64,000 nt of DNA from Polyangium sp. y55x31 (GCF_029946505.1 NZ_JARZHG010000012.1:186001-250000); one strand, 5' to 3'. Counted from the stretch's first letter, positions 43,013-51,946 are shown. Notes: a model not told the origin generated them from the sequence alone. Numbers and translations: made by a program.

Positions 43013-43888
43013 TCATGACCCCGACGCGTACGCTCGGAGCTTCCGGCGCGTCCGCCACGCCCCCACGACGGCGCCGAGCCCGAAGCCCACGACGAACACG
43101 GCCGCGACGATACCGCCCAGAATGCGCAGCGGACTGCGCGCCGAGCGTTCGCCCGACGGACCCGGCGGCTTTTCCGCCGCGGCCACGGCCAGGTATCCGC
43201 GAGAACGGCCGGACACGAGGTCCGTCGTGCGAATCGCCTTGTAAAGCGCCTCGGTCCGCACCCAGGTGGGCGGATACTTGTATCGCGCCACGTCCATCAC
43301 GAGCACGCGATCCTTTGCGGCGTTGTAGGCGCCGAGCGGGGAATGGTGGCCAGTATACTCCTGACCGACCTCCGAACGTAGATAGTTCACGACGATGAAG
43401 TTCGTCGGGTCCGCGAGGTTCTCGGCGAGGCGCTTGCGGAAATCATCGAGCGTCGTTTCCTCGCCGTGGACGACGTCGACGCGCACGGGATGGCAGCGGA
43501 GCAGGTCCGCGAGCTGCACGAGCGTGGTCCCGCCCTGCGCGACGGATTCGGGGGTGAACACGGTGCGCGCGCACGTGTTGAAGAAATCGCCGTGCGTATA
43601 GGTCTTGACACCGAGCTTGTCGTCGAGCGGCGCGGGGACCTTCAGCGCATTGAGGATCGTGACGGCGCTCGCGATGCCACACGCGGACGGCGTCTCCTGC
43701 GTCGTGTGATGTCCCGCGAGGTGAAAATAATCGGCGCGGGCCGCCGATTCGACGAGGAGCGCCTCCCCCTCGGGTGTGTCGAGCGCGACCAGGTCGGCCG
43801 GGAGCACGCTCTGCTGCGCATGCGCGGGCGCGGCGGTAAACCAGGTGATCGCGGCCAGCGTGAATGCGGTTCGTCGGACGGTCATCAT
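43013..43888 (-). CDS. Phytochelatin-synthase-like protein, exported with C-terminal membrane anchor
   Basis: This 291-residue papain-like protein carries the catalytic triad of the phytochelatin synthase family: Cys70 in ETPSACGIASAVTILNAL, His181 in GHHSPLGAY and Asp199 in VMDVARYKYPPTWV. It has a signal peptide (TLAAITWFTAAPAHA) and a C-terminal transmembrane segment (ILGGIVAAVFVVGFGLGAVVG) with a basic tail, so it is anchored facing the periplasm. The C-terminal plant metal-sensing domain is absent, as in bacterial homologues, which mainly cleave glutathione. No metal-transport gene adjoins it. Confidence 0.88.
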   Translation of the reverse strand: MMTVRRTAFTLAAITWFTAAPAHAQQSVLPADLVALDTPEGEALLVESAARADYFHLAGHHTTQETPSACGIASAVTILNALKVPAPLDDKLGVKTYTHGDFFNTCARTVFTPESVAQGGTTLVQLADLLRCHPVRVDVVHGEETTLDDFRKRLAENLADPTNFIVVNYLRSEVGQEYTGHHSPLGAYNAAKDRVLVMDVARYKYPPTWVRTEALYKAIRTTDLVSGRSRGYLAVAAAEKPPGPSGERSARSPLRILGGIVAAVFVVGFGLGAVVGAWRTRRKLRAYASGS

Positions 43889-43949
43889 GGAGGGACCTGC
43901 CCACATGAGAGCCGACCTGGCGGCGAATGGCAAGGCCTGCGCGCGCTCG

Positions 43950-44711
43950 TCACGCGGCGAGAAAGCCGCCGTCGACGAGCAGAGGCGCGCCGGTCACGTA
44001 TCCCGCGCTCTCGGAGCATAACCAGAGCACGGCCCCGGCCATCTCCTCCTCGGTGGCCATTCGACCCATCGGATGCTGGGCGACGAGCTGATGGACGAGC
44101 TCGGGGGCCAAGGTCTCGAACTGGCGCATGCTGGGCGTCGCGGTGACGCCCGCGCAAAGGGCATTCACACGGATTCCCTTCGTCGCAACCTCCAGCGCCA
44201 CCGACCGCGTCATTCCGACGACCGCGTGTTTCGAGGCGACGTACGCGTGCTGGGCAGGCCTGCCCGCCATGCCGAAAATCGAGCTGATGTTGACGATGGC
44301 GCCGCCTCCCGACGCGAGCATTGCCGGGATTTCATGCCGCATGGCCAGCCAGACCCCTCGGGCATTGACGGCCATGACGTCGTCCCACACGTCCTGCTTG
44401 GTATCCTCGACCGTAGCCATGTCCCCGCCGCCGGCGCAGTTCACCGCGAAATCGAGCCGACCGAAATGCTCGACCGTTTCTTTCACGGCGCGCGCCACGG
44501 CGGCCTCGTCGCGCACGTCGGTCCCGACGAAGAGGGCCCGCGCCCCCTCGGCCTGCAGCGCCGTACAGGCCTCGCGCCCGGCTTTCTCCCCGCGGGCTGC
44601 AATGACGACAGCCGCGCCCGCTCGCGCGAATCCGCGCGCCGAAGCGAGCCCGATGCCGGAGCTGCCGCCGATGACCAGCGCGACGCGCCCCGAAAAATCG
44701 AATCGGATCAT
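43950..44711 (-). CDS. Classical SDR (FabG/glucose-dehydrogenase type)
   Basis: A 253-residue classical SDR: GGSSGIGLA cofactor site, NCAGGG in place of NNAG, catalytic SSIFG Ser and YVASK. The end YVTGAPLLVDGG is the typical C-terminus of this subgroup. It begins on the base after the TetR stop codon, so TetR and SDR form a single operon, different in layout from the divergent SDR/LysR pairs. Substrate unknown. Confidence 0.93.
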   Translation of the reverse strand: MIRFDFSGRVALVIGGSSGIGLASARGFARAGAAVVIAARGEKAGREACTALQAEGARALFVGTDVRDEAAVARAVKETVEHFGRLDFAVNCAGGGDMATVEDTKQDVWDDVMAVNARGVWLAMRHEIPAMLASGGGAIVNISSIFGMAGRPAQHAYVASKHAVVGMTRSVALEVATKGIRVNALCAGVTATPSMRQFETLAPELVHQLVAQHPMGRMATEEEMAGAVLWLCSESAGYVTGAPLLVDGGFLAA

Positions 44712-45392
44712 TCACGTATCCTTTCCACGCTGAGGCTTCTCCGCGCCCAAACCTTTTCGAATGAAGTTGACGGCCTGGTGGGCCAGCGTCCGGCGGCGTT
44801 TGGGCCCGAGCCGCTTCCGGAGGGAATCCGATGCCAGCACTTCGTGGAGCTCGGCACCGAGCTCCTTCAGCACCACGTCGGTCAAACCAGGGCCGATGAT
44901 CGTGGCCACGAGGCGCGTCGCGACGTCCAGATCGGGCGCATGGAGCGCGCCACTCTCGGCCCCCGCTTCGAGCATGGCGCGGAGCTCCTGAATGCCTGCC
45001 TCGCAAATGGCCTTGTGCAAGCCGCGGACCTCCGGATTCGCCGTCGGATCGGCCGCGGCCGCGGAGAGACGCGCGAGGCGCGGGTGCTCGACCAGGAACG
45101 CCATTCCGCGCTCCACGAAATCCTCGAGGCGCATCCAGAAATCACCTTCCTGGCTCGGTTTGCCCACGAACTCGCGCTTCAGGCGCGGCGCCTCCTCGGT
45201 GAGGAGCCACCGGTACAGGTCGAGTTTGTCTTCGAAGTATTGATACACGCTGCCCTTGGGGATGTTCGCGCGCCGCGCGATTTGAGATAGCGACGCCTCG
45301 GCGTACGTCCGATCCGCGAACTCGACGATGGCCTCGTGCACGAGGCGCGCGCGCCGCTCCTCGGGGAGCCGGAAAAAGGTGCTCTTCGGCAT
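44712..45392 (-). CDS. TetR-family transcriptional regulator
   Basis: This 226-residue protein has the TetR N-terminal helix-turn-helix (LPEERRARLVHEAIVEFADRTYAEASLSQIARRANIPKGSVYQYFEDKLDLYRWLL, recognised at SLSQIARRANIPKGSVYQYF) and a helical ligand-binding C-terminal domain. A near-palindromic 30-bp operator abuts its start codon, so it almost certainly represses itself and the SDR downstream. No ribosome site is visible before the ATG, because the operator occupies that space; the message may be leaderless. Confidence 0.94.
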   Translation of the reverse strand: MPKSTFFRLPEERRARLVHEAIVEFADRTYAEASLSQIARRANIPKGSVYQYFEDKLDLYRWLLTEEAPRLKREFVGKPSQEGDFWMRLEDFVERGMAFLVEHPRLARLSAAAADPTANPEVRGLHKAICEAGIQELRAMLEAGAESGALHAPDLDVATRLVATIIGPGLTDVVLKELGAELHEVLASDSLRKRLGPKRRRTLAHQAVNFIRKGLGAEKPQRGKDT

Positions 45393-45393
45393 G

Positions 45394-45423
45394 CGACCGA
45401 CCAGTCATATGACCGATCGGTCG
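45394..45423. promoter_or_regulatory. TetR-type operator, 30-bp near-palindrome
   Basis: The site has the palindromic centre GTCATATGAC flanked by CGACCGA...TCGGTCG arms, 26 of 30 positions symmetric. Its right half contains the perfect 12-bp palindrome GACCGATCGGTC (45411-45422). It begins 1 nt from the TetR start codon, so bound TetR would block initiation of transcription of the operon. Confidence 0.75.
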
Positions 45424-45542
45424 TACTGTCAAGGCTGCCGTGGACGAGCGGTCGGTCTCCTCGATCGCGCGCGTTCGGGGCGCTCGCGCGGCCGACCGCA
45501 AGATCGCGGGAATAGACACGAACGCAGCCGGTTTCAGGCGCG

Positions 45543-46214
45543 ATGGCCGACCCTCGTTCTGCTCGCCCTTCCACCCCTCCCCCCGCACCTTCGTCCTCGT
45601 CGTCGCCCCGGTCGGGCCCCGGTCGCCGCCGTCACGTCCTCAAGGAGGTCTTGCCGATGGCCACCGCCGCCGCCGTCATGCTCCTCGCGCGGACGTCGCT
45701 CGCCGACCATTACGTCGTTCCGAGCGGCTCGATGGAGCCCACGGTCCACGTCGGCGACCGCATCCTCGTCGACAAACGCGCCTTCGGGGTCCGGCTGCCC
45801 GTCCTCGACACGTATGTCCTGCCAACCGCAGAACCGGAGCCGGGGGACGTGGTCGTCCTGGCATCGCCCGAAAACGAAACCACGCTGCTCAAGCGGGTCG
45901 TCGCGGGACCCGGGGACATGGTGGCCGTGAAGAGCGGCCGCGTCACGCTCAATGGGCAAGAGGCCCCCGTCAAGCACGAGCCCGGCGGTGATTACGAGGA
46001 GCTCGGCGATATACGCCACCCGCTCCGCCTCGGCTTCGGCGGACCGGATTTCGGTCCCGTGCGTGTCCCCGACGGTCATTACCTCGTGATGGGCGACAAC
46101 CGCGGAAACAGCCACGACGGCCGGGTATTCGGCTTCGTGGCGCGCGACGCCATCCGCGGACGCGCCGTGCGGGTCTTTCTCCGGAACGGCGATTTCACCT
46201 GGAAATCTCTCTAG
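45543..46214 (+). CDS. lepB: Signal peptidase I
   Basis: This 223-residue S26 protease cleaves signal peptides in the inner membrane. The N-terminal segment PMATAAAVMLLARTSLADHYV is the anchor, and the catalytic dyad is Ser63 in VPSGSMEPT and Lys117 in LLKRVVAGPGD. The later box GDNRGNSHDGRVFG is complete. The long Pro/Ser-rich cytoplasmic start (residues 1-30) is common in myxobacteria. The last 20 bp overlap the convergent histidine-kinase gene. Confidence 0.95.
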   Translation: MADPRSARPSTPPPAPSSSSSPRSGPGRRRHVLKEVLPMATAAAVMLLARTSLADHYVVPSGSMEPTVHVGDRILVDKRAFGVRLPVLDTYVLPTAEPEPGDVVVLASPENETTLLKRVVAGPGDMVAVKSGRVTLNGQEAPVKHEPGGDYEELGDIRHPLRLGFGGPDFGPVRVPDGHYLVMGDNRGNSHDGRVFGFVARDAIRGRAVRVFLRNGDFTWKSL

Positions 46215-48675
46215 CGCGCCCCGCGGAGACGTCGTCGACCTCCGCGCCCCCGGAGACCCGAGCCTCCCCGATTGGCAACCTCACGACGAACGTCGCCCCT
46301 TTTCCCTCGCCGTCGCTCGTCACCCGCACGGTGCCGCCGTGGAGCTCGACCAGGTTCTTCACGATGGCGAGCCCGATGCCGAGCCCGCCGTGCGCCCGCG
46401 TCGTCGAGCTGTCTGCCTGGCGAAACCGCTCGAAGACGTGCGGCAGAAACTCTGGCTTGATGCCTTGCCCCGTGTCGGACACGGTGATCTCGACGTGATC
46501 GTCGATCCGGTCGAGTGAGACCTCTACCTTCCCGCCGCTCGGGGTGAATTTGACGGCGTTGCTCACGAGGTTCCAGACCACCTGTTGCAATCGATTCGAA
46601 TCGCCGCGCACCACGCCCGAGAAGGGCCCCGAGATGGATAACAGCTCGATCCGTTTTGCCGCCGCCGAAGGGGCGACGGACGAAAGGACGAGCGCCACCA
46701 CGTCGTGGAGGTCCACCGGTCGCATGTCCAGGCGTGCCGTGCCGGAGCTGATGCGGCCCATGTCGAGCAGGTCGTCGATGAGCTGCGCCAGGGCGCGGGC
46801 ATTGCGATCGATGACCGCGAGTCCCTTGTGGAGGTCCTGCTCTTTGCCGTTCGACCGACGACGCAAAACCTGCGACCAGCCGAGGATGGCGGTGAGCGGC
46901 GTGCGGAGCTCGTGGCTGACCGTCGCTAAAAACTCGTCTTTGAGGCGGCTCGCGCGCTCCGCCTCCGCGCGGGCGGTCCGCTCGCTTTCCAGCAGTCGCT
47001 CACGCTCGTTCTCGGCCCGCTTGCGCGCCGTGATATCCATCCCGGAAGGAATGAGGTGGGTGACGTGACCCTCGTCGTCGCGCAGCGGCGCGAGCTGGAA
47101 GTCGACGCAGATGACGGAATTCCCTGCCATCCGCGACGTCACGTCGAAACGAACGACTTCGCCGCGCCTGGCGCGGTCCATGGCATCGTGGAGCCGCGCC
47201 TGCGCTTCGGGCAAACCGCTCCACCAGTAGCAATCCCAGAACTTCTTTCCGAGGACGTCGACGGCGCTGATGTTCGCCGCATCGAGCGGCGCGCGGTTGC
47301 ATTGGAGGACCGTGCCGTCGAGATCGAGCACGCCGACGAACGCGAAGAGGTTATCGAGCACGCGGCGAACGTGCGCTTCGCTCTCGTGCAGCGCCGCCTC
47401 GGCGAGCTTCCGCTCCGTGATGTCGCGGACGACGCCGAGCATCACGAGATCGTCCCCCTTGCGCTCGATGGCGCCGCTCGACTCGAGCCACAGGATGGTC
47501 CCGTCCGCGTGAATGACGCGAAATTCATCCTTGTAGGATTGGGGCACGCTCCCCCCGGACCGAGCTTGCTCGATGGCCTCGCGGACCTTGCGGCGGGCGT
47601 GCTCGCGATCGTCCGGATGCACGCTATCGATCCACCGCTCGAAATCGACCGCGCAGCCCTTTCCGTGGCCGTAAAGCTCGCAGGCCTCCGGGGTCCAGAA
47701 TACCCTCCCCGTCGTGAGGTTCCAGGTCCATACGCCCGTTCGCCCGGCCCGACTGGCCAGCCGCAACCGCTCCTCGTTTTCGCGGAGCAGCTCGCTCCTT
47801 CGCCGTTCGTCGACGACGGCGGCCAGGACCAGCATGGTCACGGAGGCCACGGCGACGAATTGCTGGAGCAGCACGAGCCGCAAACGCTCCGAAACGGCGG
47901 CAAACGGCCCATACCCGGCCGTCGTGCCCCACACAGCAGCCGCGGCGGCCGATAGCATGGCCGTTGTCGCTCCCCGCACGCCCGCCGCCAAGGCCGCCCA
48001 CACGAGCGCCGGGAAAATCGCCCATGCGAGTGGCAGGTGGGGCACACGAGGCCCGAATATCAACCATGCGACGATCCCCGCCGTCACCGCGCTCAGCGAT
48101 AGATGCAGCCACCACCGAAACGACCGACCGATCGGCTCGCTGCGCGTCCAGCTCAGCACGAGGGGCGTGATGACGAGCATGCCCGTCACATTGCCCGCCC
48201 ACCAGTTGAGCCACAAGAGCGGTGCCACCCCGAAGCCATGCAAGACGACGCTCGTGAGCGCGGCGCTCCCGATGGTGGCGCCGACGGCCGAGCTGACGAG
48301 ACAGGCGTTGATCAAAGGCAACACGTCGCGCAGGCGCGTCAGCGCGGGCCGGACACGCGCACGCGTGAGTAGCCTGGCTCCGACCACCGCTGCAATCGTG
48401 TTTCCCGCCGCAATGACGCACTGGGCCCACAGCGGGAGGGAACGCCCGTCCATGAAGAACGCGGCCATCCTGCCGACGAACACGGCCGGCCACAGCCGCA
48501 GGCCGCCGAGCCAAAGGCCGGCAAGGGCGACCCCTGCCGCGGGAAACACCGGGGATCCCGCGCCGCGGACCGTCGCCCACCGGAGCCCCCAGTCTGCGAG
48601 GAGAAAGTAACTCGTGAACAACATGGCGGCAGGACCGAGGCTGCGGGACCAGGCCGCCTTACCGCTTTTCGCCAT
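46195..48675 (-). CDS. MASE1-PAS-PAS sensor histidine kinase
   Basis: An 826-residue membrane sensor. The N-terminal 300 residues hold a MASE1 domain (about eight helices; FPAAGVALAGLWLGGLRLWPAVFVG is typical), followed by PAS/PAC domains (RTGVWTWNLTTGRVFWTPEAC to VVRDITERKLAE and LDNLFAFVGVLDLDGTVL to GMDITARKRAEN). The kinase core follows with phospho-acceptor His588 in SHELRTPLTAILGW and an HATPase domain (NLVSNAVKFTPSGG, DTGQGI, GLGIGLAIVKNLVELHGG). The ATG follows GGGTGGGGGAA. No response regulator adjoins it, so it is an orphan kinase. Confidence 0.95.
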   Translation of the reverse strand: MAKSGKAAWSRSLGPAAMLFTSYFLLADWGLRWATVRGAGSPVFPAAGVALAGLWLGGLRLWPAVFVGRMAAFFMDGRSLPLWAQCVIAAGNTIAAVVGARLLTRARVRPALTRLRDVLPLINACLVSSAVGATIGSAALTSVVLHGFGVAPLLWLNWWAGNVTGMLVITPLVLSWTRSEPIGRSFRWWLHLSLSAVTAGIVAWLIFGPRVPHLPLAWAIFPALVWAALAAGVRGATTAMLSAAAAAVWGTTAGYGPFAAVSERLRLVLLQQFVAVASVTMLVLAAVVDERRRSELLRENEERLRLASRAGRTGVWTWNLTTGRVFWTPEACELYGHGKGCAVDFERWIDSVHPDDREHARRKVREAIEQARSGGSVPQSYKDEFRVIHADGTILWLESSGAIERKGDDLVMLGVVRDITERKLAEAALHESEAHVRRVLDNLFAFVGVLDLDGTVLQCNRAPLDAANISAVDVLGKKFWDCYWWSGLPEAQARLHDAMDRARRGEVVRFDVTSRMAGNSVICVDFQLAPLRDDEGHVTHLIPSGMDITARKRAENERERLLESERTARAEAERASRLKDEFLATVSHELRTPLTAILGWSQVLRRRSNGKEQDLHKGLAVIDRNARALAQLIDDLLDMGRISSGTARLDMRPVDLHDVVALVLSSVAPSAAAKRIELLSISGPFSGVVRGDSNRLQQVVWNLVSNAVKFTPSGGKVEVSLDRIDDHVEITVSDTGQGIKPEFLPHVFERFRQADSSTTRAHGGLGIGLAIVKNLVELHGGTVRVTSDGEGKGATFVVRLPIGEARVSGGAEVDDVSAGRAREISR

Positions 48676-48799
48676 GCCGTTCCCCCACCCTTCCGTAGCG
48701 CGCGACGGCTTTCGTCGCCGCTCTCCGCGCGAAGACGGGGAGAAAATCTCGGCTCGAATGAGCGAGCGCGCGCCCCGAGCGTATTCGATACGAACGAGC

Positions 48800-49648
48800 T
48801 CAGCGCTCGAGGAGCCACGCCATGGCTTCGGCCATGATCTCGTCGATATTCTCCGAATAGTGATGCCCTGCGCCGGGCATGATCCACAACCTCGCCGGAT
48901 ACCCTTGCGCGACGAGCCTCGCCGTCGTCCTGCGCTCGCCTGCGACCTGGCCACTTCGCTCGCCCGCAATCATTGCCACCGCGCGCACGCCCGCCTTGCG
49001 CAGTGCCCCGGCGTCGAGCTGCACGTCCGCCTCGTTCAGGATGAGATACGGCCAGCGCCCCGGATGCGCCTGCGCGATCCGCACCGCGGCATAGGCGCCC
49101 CGGGAAAACCCCGTCAAGATGGCGCCCTCGCGGGTGATCTCGCCGGGGTGCGTCGCGTCGACCACGGCAATCGCCTTTTCGAGGTCGTCTCCCATTTTCT
49201 CGTACGACCCCGCCCACGTCGGCGCATCGTACGCGGCCTTGCCGCATGTCGCGTCGCCGGTCGGGCAAACGAGGAAGCCGACGCGTGATGCCGCGTTCAC
49301 CCAGTAGCCGCAGGCATATGCGGGTGGATTGCAGACGCCGTGCAAGTTCGCGATGAGCCGGTGCCCCTTCGCGCGCTCGCTCGGCCTCGCAAAGAAGACC
49401 GCGCGCTTGCCTAGGAACGGAATCTCGAAGGGACCGATTTCGCGCTTGGGCTCGACATCGGGCGCCGCGTCGACGATGGGGTCCGCGCCCGCGCCCTCGA
49501 TCGCCATCGGGGGCGGGCTTGCATCAACGGGGCTCGATCGCGAGGCCTCACACGCGGTGAGAAGAGACAACGAGATGGCGAGGCGCGTGGCGGTCGTGAT
49601 CACGCCTCGGATATCGCTCGAAGAGGCCGGTGTGTGACGAAGCGCCAT
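48800..49648 (-). CDS. Polyhydroxybutyrate-depolymerase-like esterase, lipoprotein
   Basis: The 282-residue protein has a lipoprotein signal with LSLLTAC. The alpha/beta-hydrolase pattern follows: LIANLHGVCNPP, a nucleophile elbow GFSRGAYAAV (G-x-S-x-G), and a late His in MPGAGHHYSENIDE. It resembles bacterial feruloyl- or PHB-esterase-like proteins. An in-frame GTG at 49603 would give a shorter, more standard signal. It starts 21 nt downstream of the radical SAM stop, so it belongs to the same transcript as the peptide and radical SAM genes. It could cleave or deacylate the product. Confidence 0.8.
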   Translation of the reverse strand: MALRHTPASSSDIRGVITTATRLAISLSLLTACEASRSSPVDASPPPMAIEGAGADPIVDAAPDVEPKREIGPFEIPFLGKRAVFFARPSERAKGHRLIANLHGVCNPPAYACGYWVNAASRVGFLVCPTGDATCGKAAYDAPTWAGSYEKMGDDLEKAIAVVDATHPGEITREGAILTGFSRGAYAAVRIAQAHPGRWPYLILNEADVQLDAGALRKAGVRAVAMIAGERSGQVAGERRTTARLVAQGYPARLWIMPGAGHHYSENIDEIMAEAMAWLLER

Positions 49649-49669
49649 CCCGCGACGAGGCCCCGCCGA

Positions 49670-51022
49670 TCAGCGCGGGCGGACGTGACCATTGGCGCGG
49701 TGGATGCCGGTCCGCGGCAATACGCCCATCTTTTCGGCGACCTCGACGTTGATGGCGTGGATCGCCGCCCGATCGTCGTCCGCCACGCCACGCTCGTGCA
49801 TCGTCCGGGCGATCATGTTGATCGCGACACGCACGCTGCATGCGTGGCCGATGGTCCCGCCGAAGACCTCGGGCTCGACGAATCGAAGGTGCGCGCCGAC
49901 GCGCCGCTCGGCGTGCAGCTTGTACACGAACGCGTCCTGCATGTGGTTGAGCAGATCGACGATGTCCCGCTCGTGCACGTTGCCGTAACCGTCGCCGCCC
50001 TCGATCAGCGGGCAGAGCGCGATCTCGCCGGTCGCCTTGATGCGCAGCGTGGGCGCGGGCCGAAAGAAGTTCTTGCAGCGGAGTTCTTCGTCGGTGAACG
50101 CCGCGAGGTCGCCGCGCGAGCGCCGGAGCTTCACGCCGCCGCCGACGTCGATGAAATTGCTCACGTAGTTGGAGTCGTCCTGTACGAGTAGCTGCGTGGC
50201 CACGCGGTCGCCCGCCTGGTGACCATAAATGCGCCGCGAGAGGCCGGCGATCCACGCCCGCGTCTCCGCGCCGGAGGTACCCATGCCGACCACGAGGGAT
50301 ACACGCGGCTCGAGGCCGGCATCGCGCACTTTGTCGAGCCCGTCGATCACGCGATCGTAAAGGCCAGGCACCCCGCGGCAAGCGTCGTGCGCCGCGGCGG
50401 GGCCGTCGAGGCTCACGACGACGTGGGTGAGGCCGCGGGCGCGCAGATCGGCGAGGTATTCGCGATCGTCGGCATAACGTTTTCCGGCCGCGCGAAAATC
50501 CGTCACGCCGAAGAACCAGCCGCTCGTGATGACCGACGCGTGCGTGCCGCCCTGCGCGCGAATATACGCGACGAGGTCGAGCCAGCCCTTGCCGTACAGC
50601 GTGACCTCGCCGCCGATGAAATCGAAGCGGCCGAGGCCGAGAGGCAACACGGCGTCGACGACCCGCCGGAGCCGCGCCGGCTCGGCCTCGGCGTGCGCCT
50701 CCAGGTTCGAATTGCGGCAGTGGTTGCAATCGAGGTTGCAGACGGTCGTGTACTCGAAGACCACGCGCCGGAGATGCTCGAGCGGGTTGCGCTCGTACCG
50801 CAGACGGGCGGCGTCGCGATCCATGCCCTCGGGCGCAGGCTCGATCATGCCGCGCGCCACGAGCGCCGAGAGCTCGGGGCTCTCGGCCTCCTCGAGGATG
50901 CCGCGGCCGAAGATCTTGCAAAGCCGGCCCACATCGTCCGCTTCAAGCGCCTTCTCGAGCGCGCCCGAGCGCGTGAGGTGCAAGAGATGGCGGTGCCCGT
51001 AGTTGCTGAGAATGAAGCGCAT
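49670..51022 (-). CDS. Radical SAM enzyme, peptide-modifying type (SPASM-like C-terminus)
   Basis: This 450-residue protein has a 90-residue N-terminal domain and then the 4Fe-4S radical SAM motif CNLDCNHC (C95, C99, C102), with GGEVTLY, VVVSLDGP and VSLVVGMG strands of the partial TIM barrel. The C-terminal region has additional cysteines (RCKNFF, IALCPLIEGG, GHACSVR) as in SPASM/Twitch enzymes that bind extra Fe-S clusters and modify peptides. The start has GGGAGG 6 nt upstream. A 24-residue peptide gene lies 28 nt upstream and a phosphoesterase gene before it. A peptide-modification role is inferred from this order. Confidence 0.9.
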   Translation of the reverse strand: MRFILSNYGHRHLLHLTRSGALEKALEADDVGRLCKIFGRGILEEAESPELSALVARGMIEPAPEGMDRDAARLRYERNPLEHLRRVVFEYTTVCNLDCNHCRNSNLEAHAEAEPARLRRVVDAVLPLGLGRFDFIGGEVTLYGKGWLDLVAYIRAQGGTHASVITSGWFFGVTDFRAAGKRYADDREYLADLRARGLTHVVVSLDGPAAAHDACRGVPGLYDRVIDGLDKVRDAGLEPRVSLVVGMGTSGAETRAWIAGLSRRIYGHQAGDRVATQLLVQDDSNYVSNFIDVGGGVKLRRSRGDLAAFTDEELRCKNFFRPAPTLRIKATGEIALCPLIEGGDGYGNVHERDIVDLLNHMQDAFVYKLHAERRVGAHLRFVEPEVFGGTIGHACSVRVAINMIARTMHERGVADDDRAAIHAINVEVAEKMGVLPRTGIHRANGHVRPR

Positions 51023-51050
51023 TGACGCCTCCCGCGCGGAGAGTGGGAGT

Positions 51051-51125
51051 CTACTCGTTTTTGGCCCCGAGCGCGACCGGGTTCGTCACCTTCGCGCCGA
51101 CCGAGCGCCGCCTCCTCTTCTTCAT
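51051..51125 (-). CDS. 24-residue basic peptide, candidate RiPP precursor
   Basis: A short open frame too small for routine calling, between the phosphoesterase and radical SAM genes. The ATG overlaps the phosphoesterase stop as ATGA, which implies translational coupling. The peptide begins MKKRRRR, a strongly basic start, and ends NPVALGAKNE. It has no cysteine or aromatic residue; Asn, Pro, Lys and Thr are candidate targets for modification. The stop codon is TAG, 28 nt before the radical SAM start. Coupled reading, position directly ahead of a SPASM-like enzyme and size comparable to PqqA-type precursors support it, but there is no homology evidence. Confidence 0.5.
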   Translation of the reverse strand: MKKRRRRSVGAKVTNPVALGAKNE

Positions 51126-51946
51126 CCAGCCACCAGCCGAAACACGGGCAACTCCGGTCGGCACGTGAACCGCACGGAGAGGACGCTCGTACCGATCCCG
51201 CGGCTCACATAAATCTGCCCCTTGTCCGTCGTGTACATTCCGGAGCGGAAACGCCCCGAGCCGGGCGGGACCCATATCGGCGCGCCGAATGCGCGCACCT
51301 GCCCGCCGTGTGTATGTCCGGCCAGACCGAGATCGAAGCGCGGCGTGCCTTTCGGTAGCTCGTCGAAAATGCCGGGCGCGTGCGTGAGGAACAATCGTGC
51401 AGCTCCCGCGGGCGGGTCACGCAAGGCGGAGGCGAGGTCGTGGTGGCCGCTGCAAGCGTCGTCCGTGGCGACGACGGCAATGCCGCTCGTGAGCCGCGCG
51501 GATTCGTTCCCGAGGAGCTTCGCGCCGACACGCACGTATGCCCGGCGTAGCTCGACCATCGGGACCTCGCCCCAGTGCTCCCAGTTCCCGACCGTCGCCA
51601 CCACCTCGCGCCCATTCGCGGCGAGCGCGCGGCAGAACTCCGAGAGCACCCCGAGCGCATTCGGATCCTCGACGGAATCACCCGTCAGGACGACGAGGTT
51701 TGGCTGGAACGCCTTCATGGCCGCCAGAACGGCGTCGTGGACGCTTCCGAGCGAGCTCAGATGCAAATCCGAGAGGTGGGCGATCCGGAAGCCCTCGAGG
51801 CCCCGCGGCAGGCCCGGGACGGGGACGTCGTGCTCGGCGATCTCCAGCCACGAAGGCTCGAGCGCGAAGGCGTCGAGCGCGGCGATCCCGACCGCACAAC
51901 AACCCGCCACGCGCAGGAGATCCCGTCGGCTGAGGCGCTTTGGCAT
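51122..51946 (-). CDS. Tat-exported metallophosphoesterase
   Basis: This 274-residue calcineurin-like phosphoesterase starts MPKRLSRRDLLRVAGCCAVGIAALDAFA, a twin-arginine signal. The metal blocks are intact: SDLHLSS, TGDSVEDP, GNWEHWG, LTHAPGIFD and AGHTHGGQV. It resembles the YkuE/LpxH-like membrane-associated branch. Its stop overlaps the start of the 24-residue peptide as ATGA, making it the first gene of a four-gene operon (phosphoesterase, peptide, radical SAM, esterase). It is divergent from the DUF3224 gene at 52046. Confidence 0.9.
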   Translation of the reverse strand: MPKRLSRRDLLRVAGCCAVGIAALDAFALEPSWLEIAEHDVPVPGLPRGLEGFRIAHLSDLHLSSLGSVHDAVLAAMKAFQPNLVVLTGDSVEDPNALGVLSEFCRALAANGREVVATVGNWEHWGEVPMVELRRAYVRVGAKLLGNESARLTSGIAVVATDDACSGHHDLASALRDPPAGAARLFLTHAPGIFDELPKGTPRFDLGLAGHTHGGQVRAFGAPIWVPPGSGRFRSGMYTTDKGQIYVSRGIGTSVLSVRFTCRPELPVFRLVAG

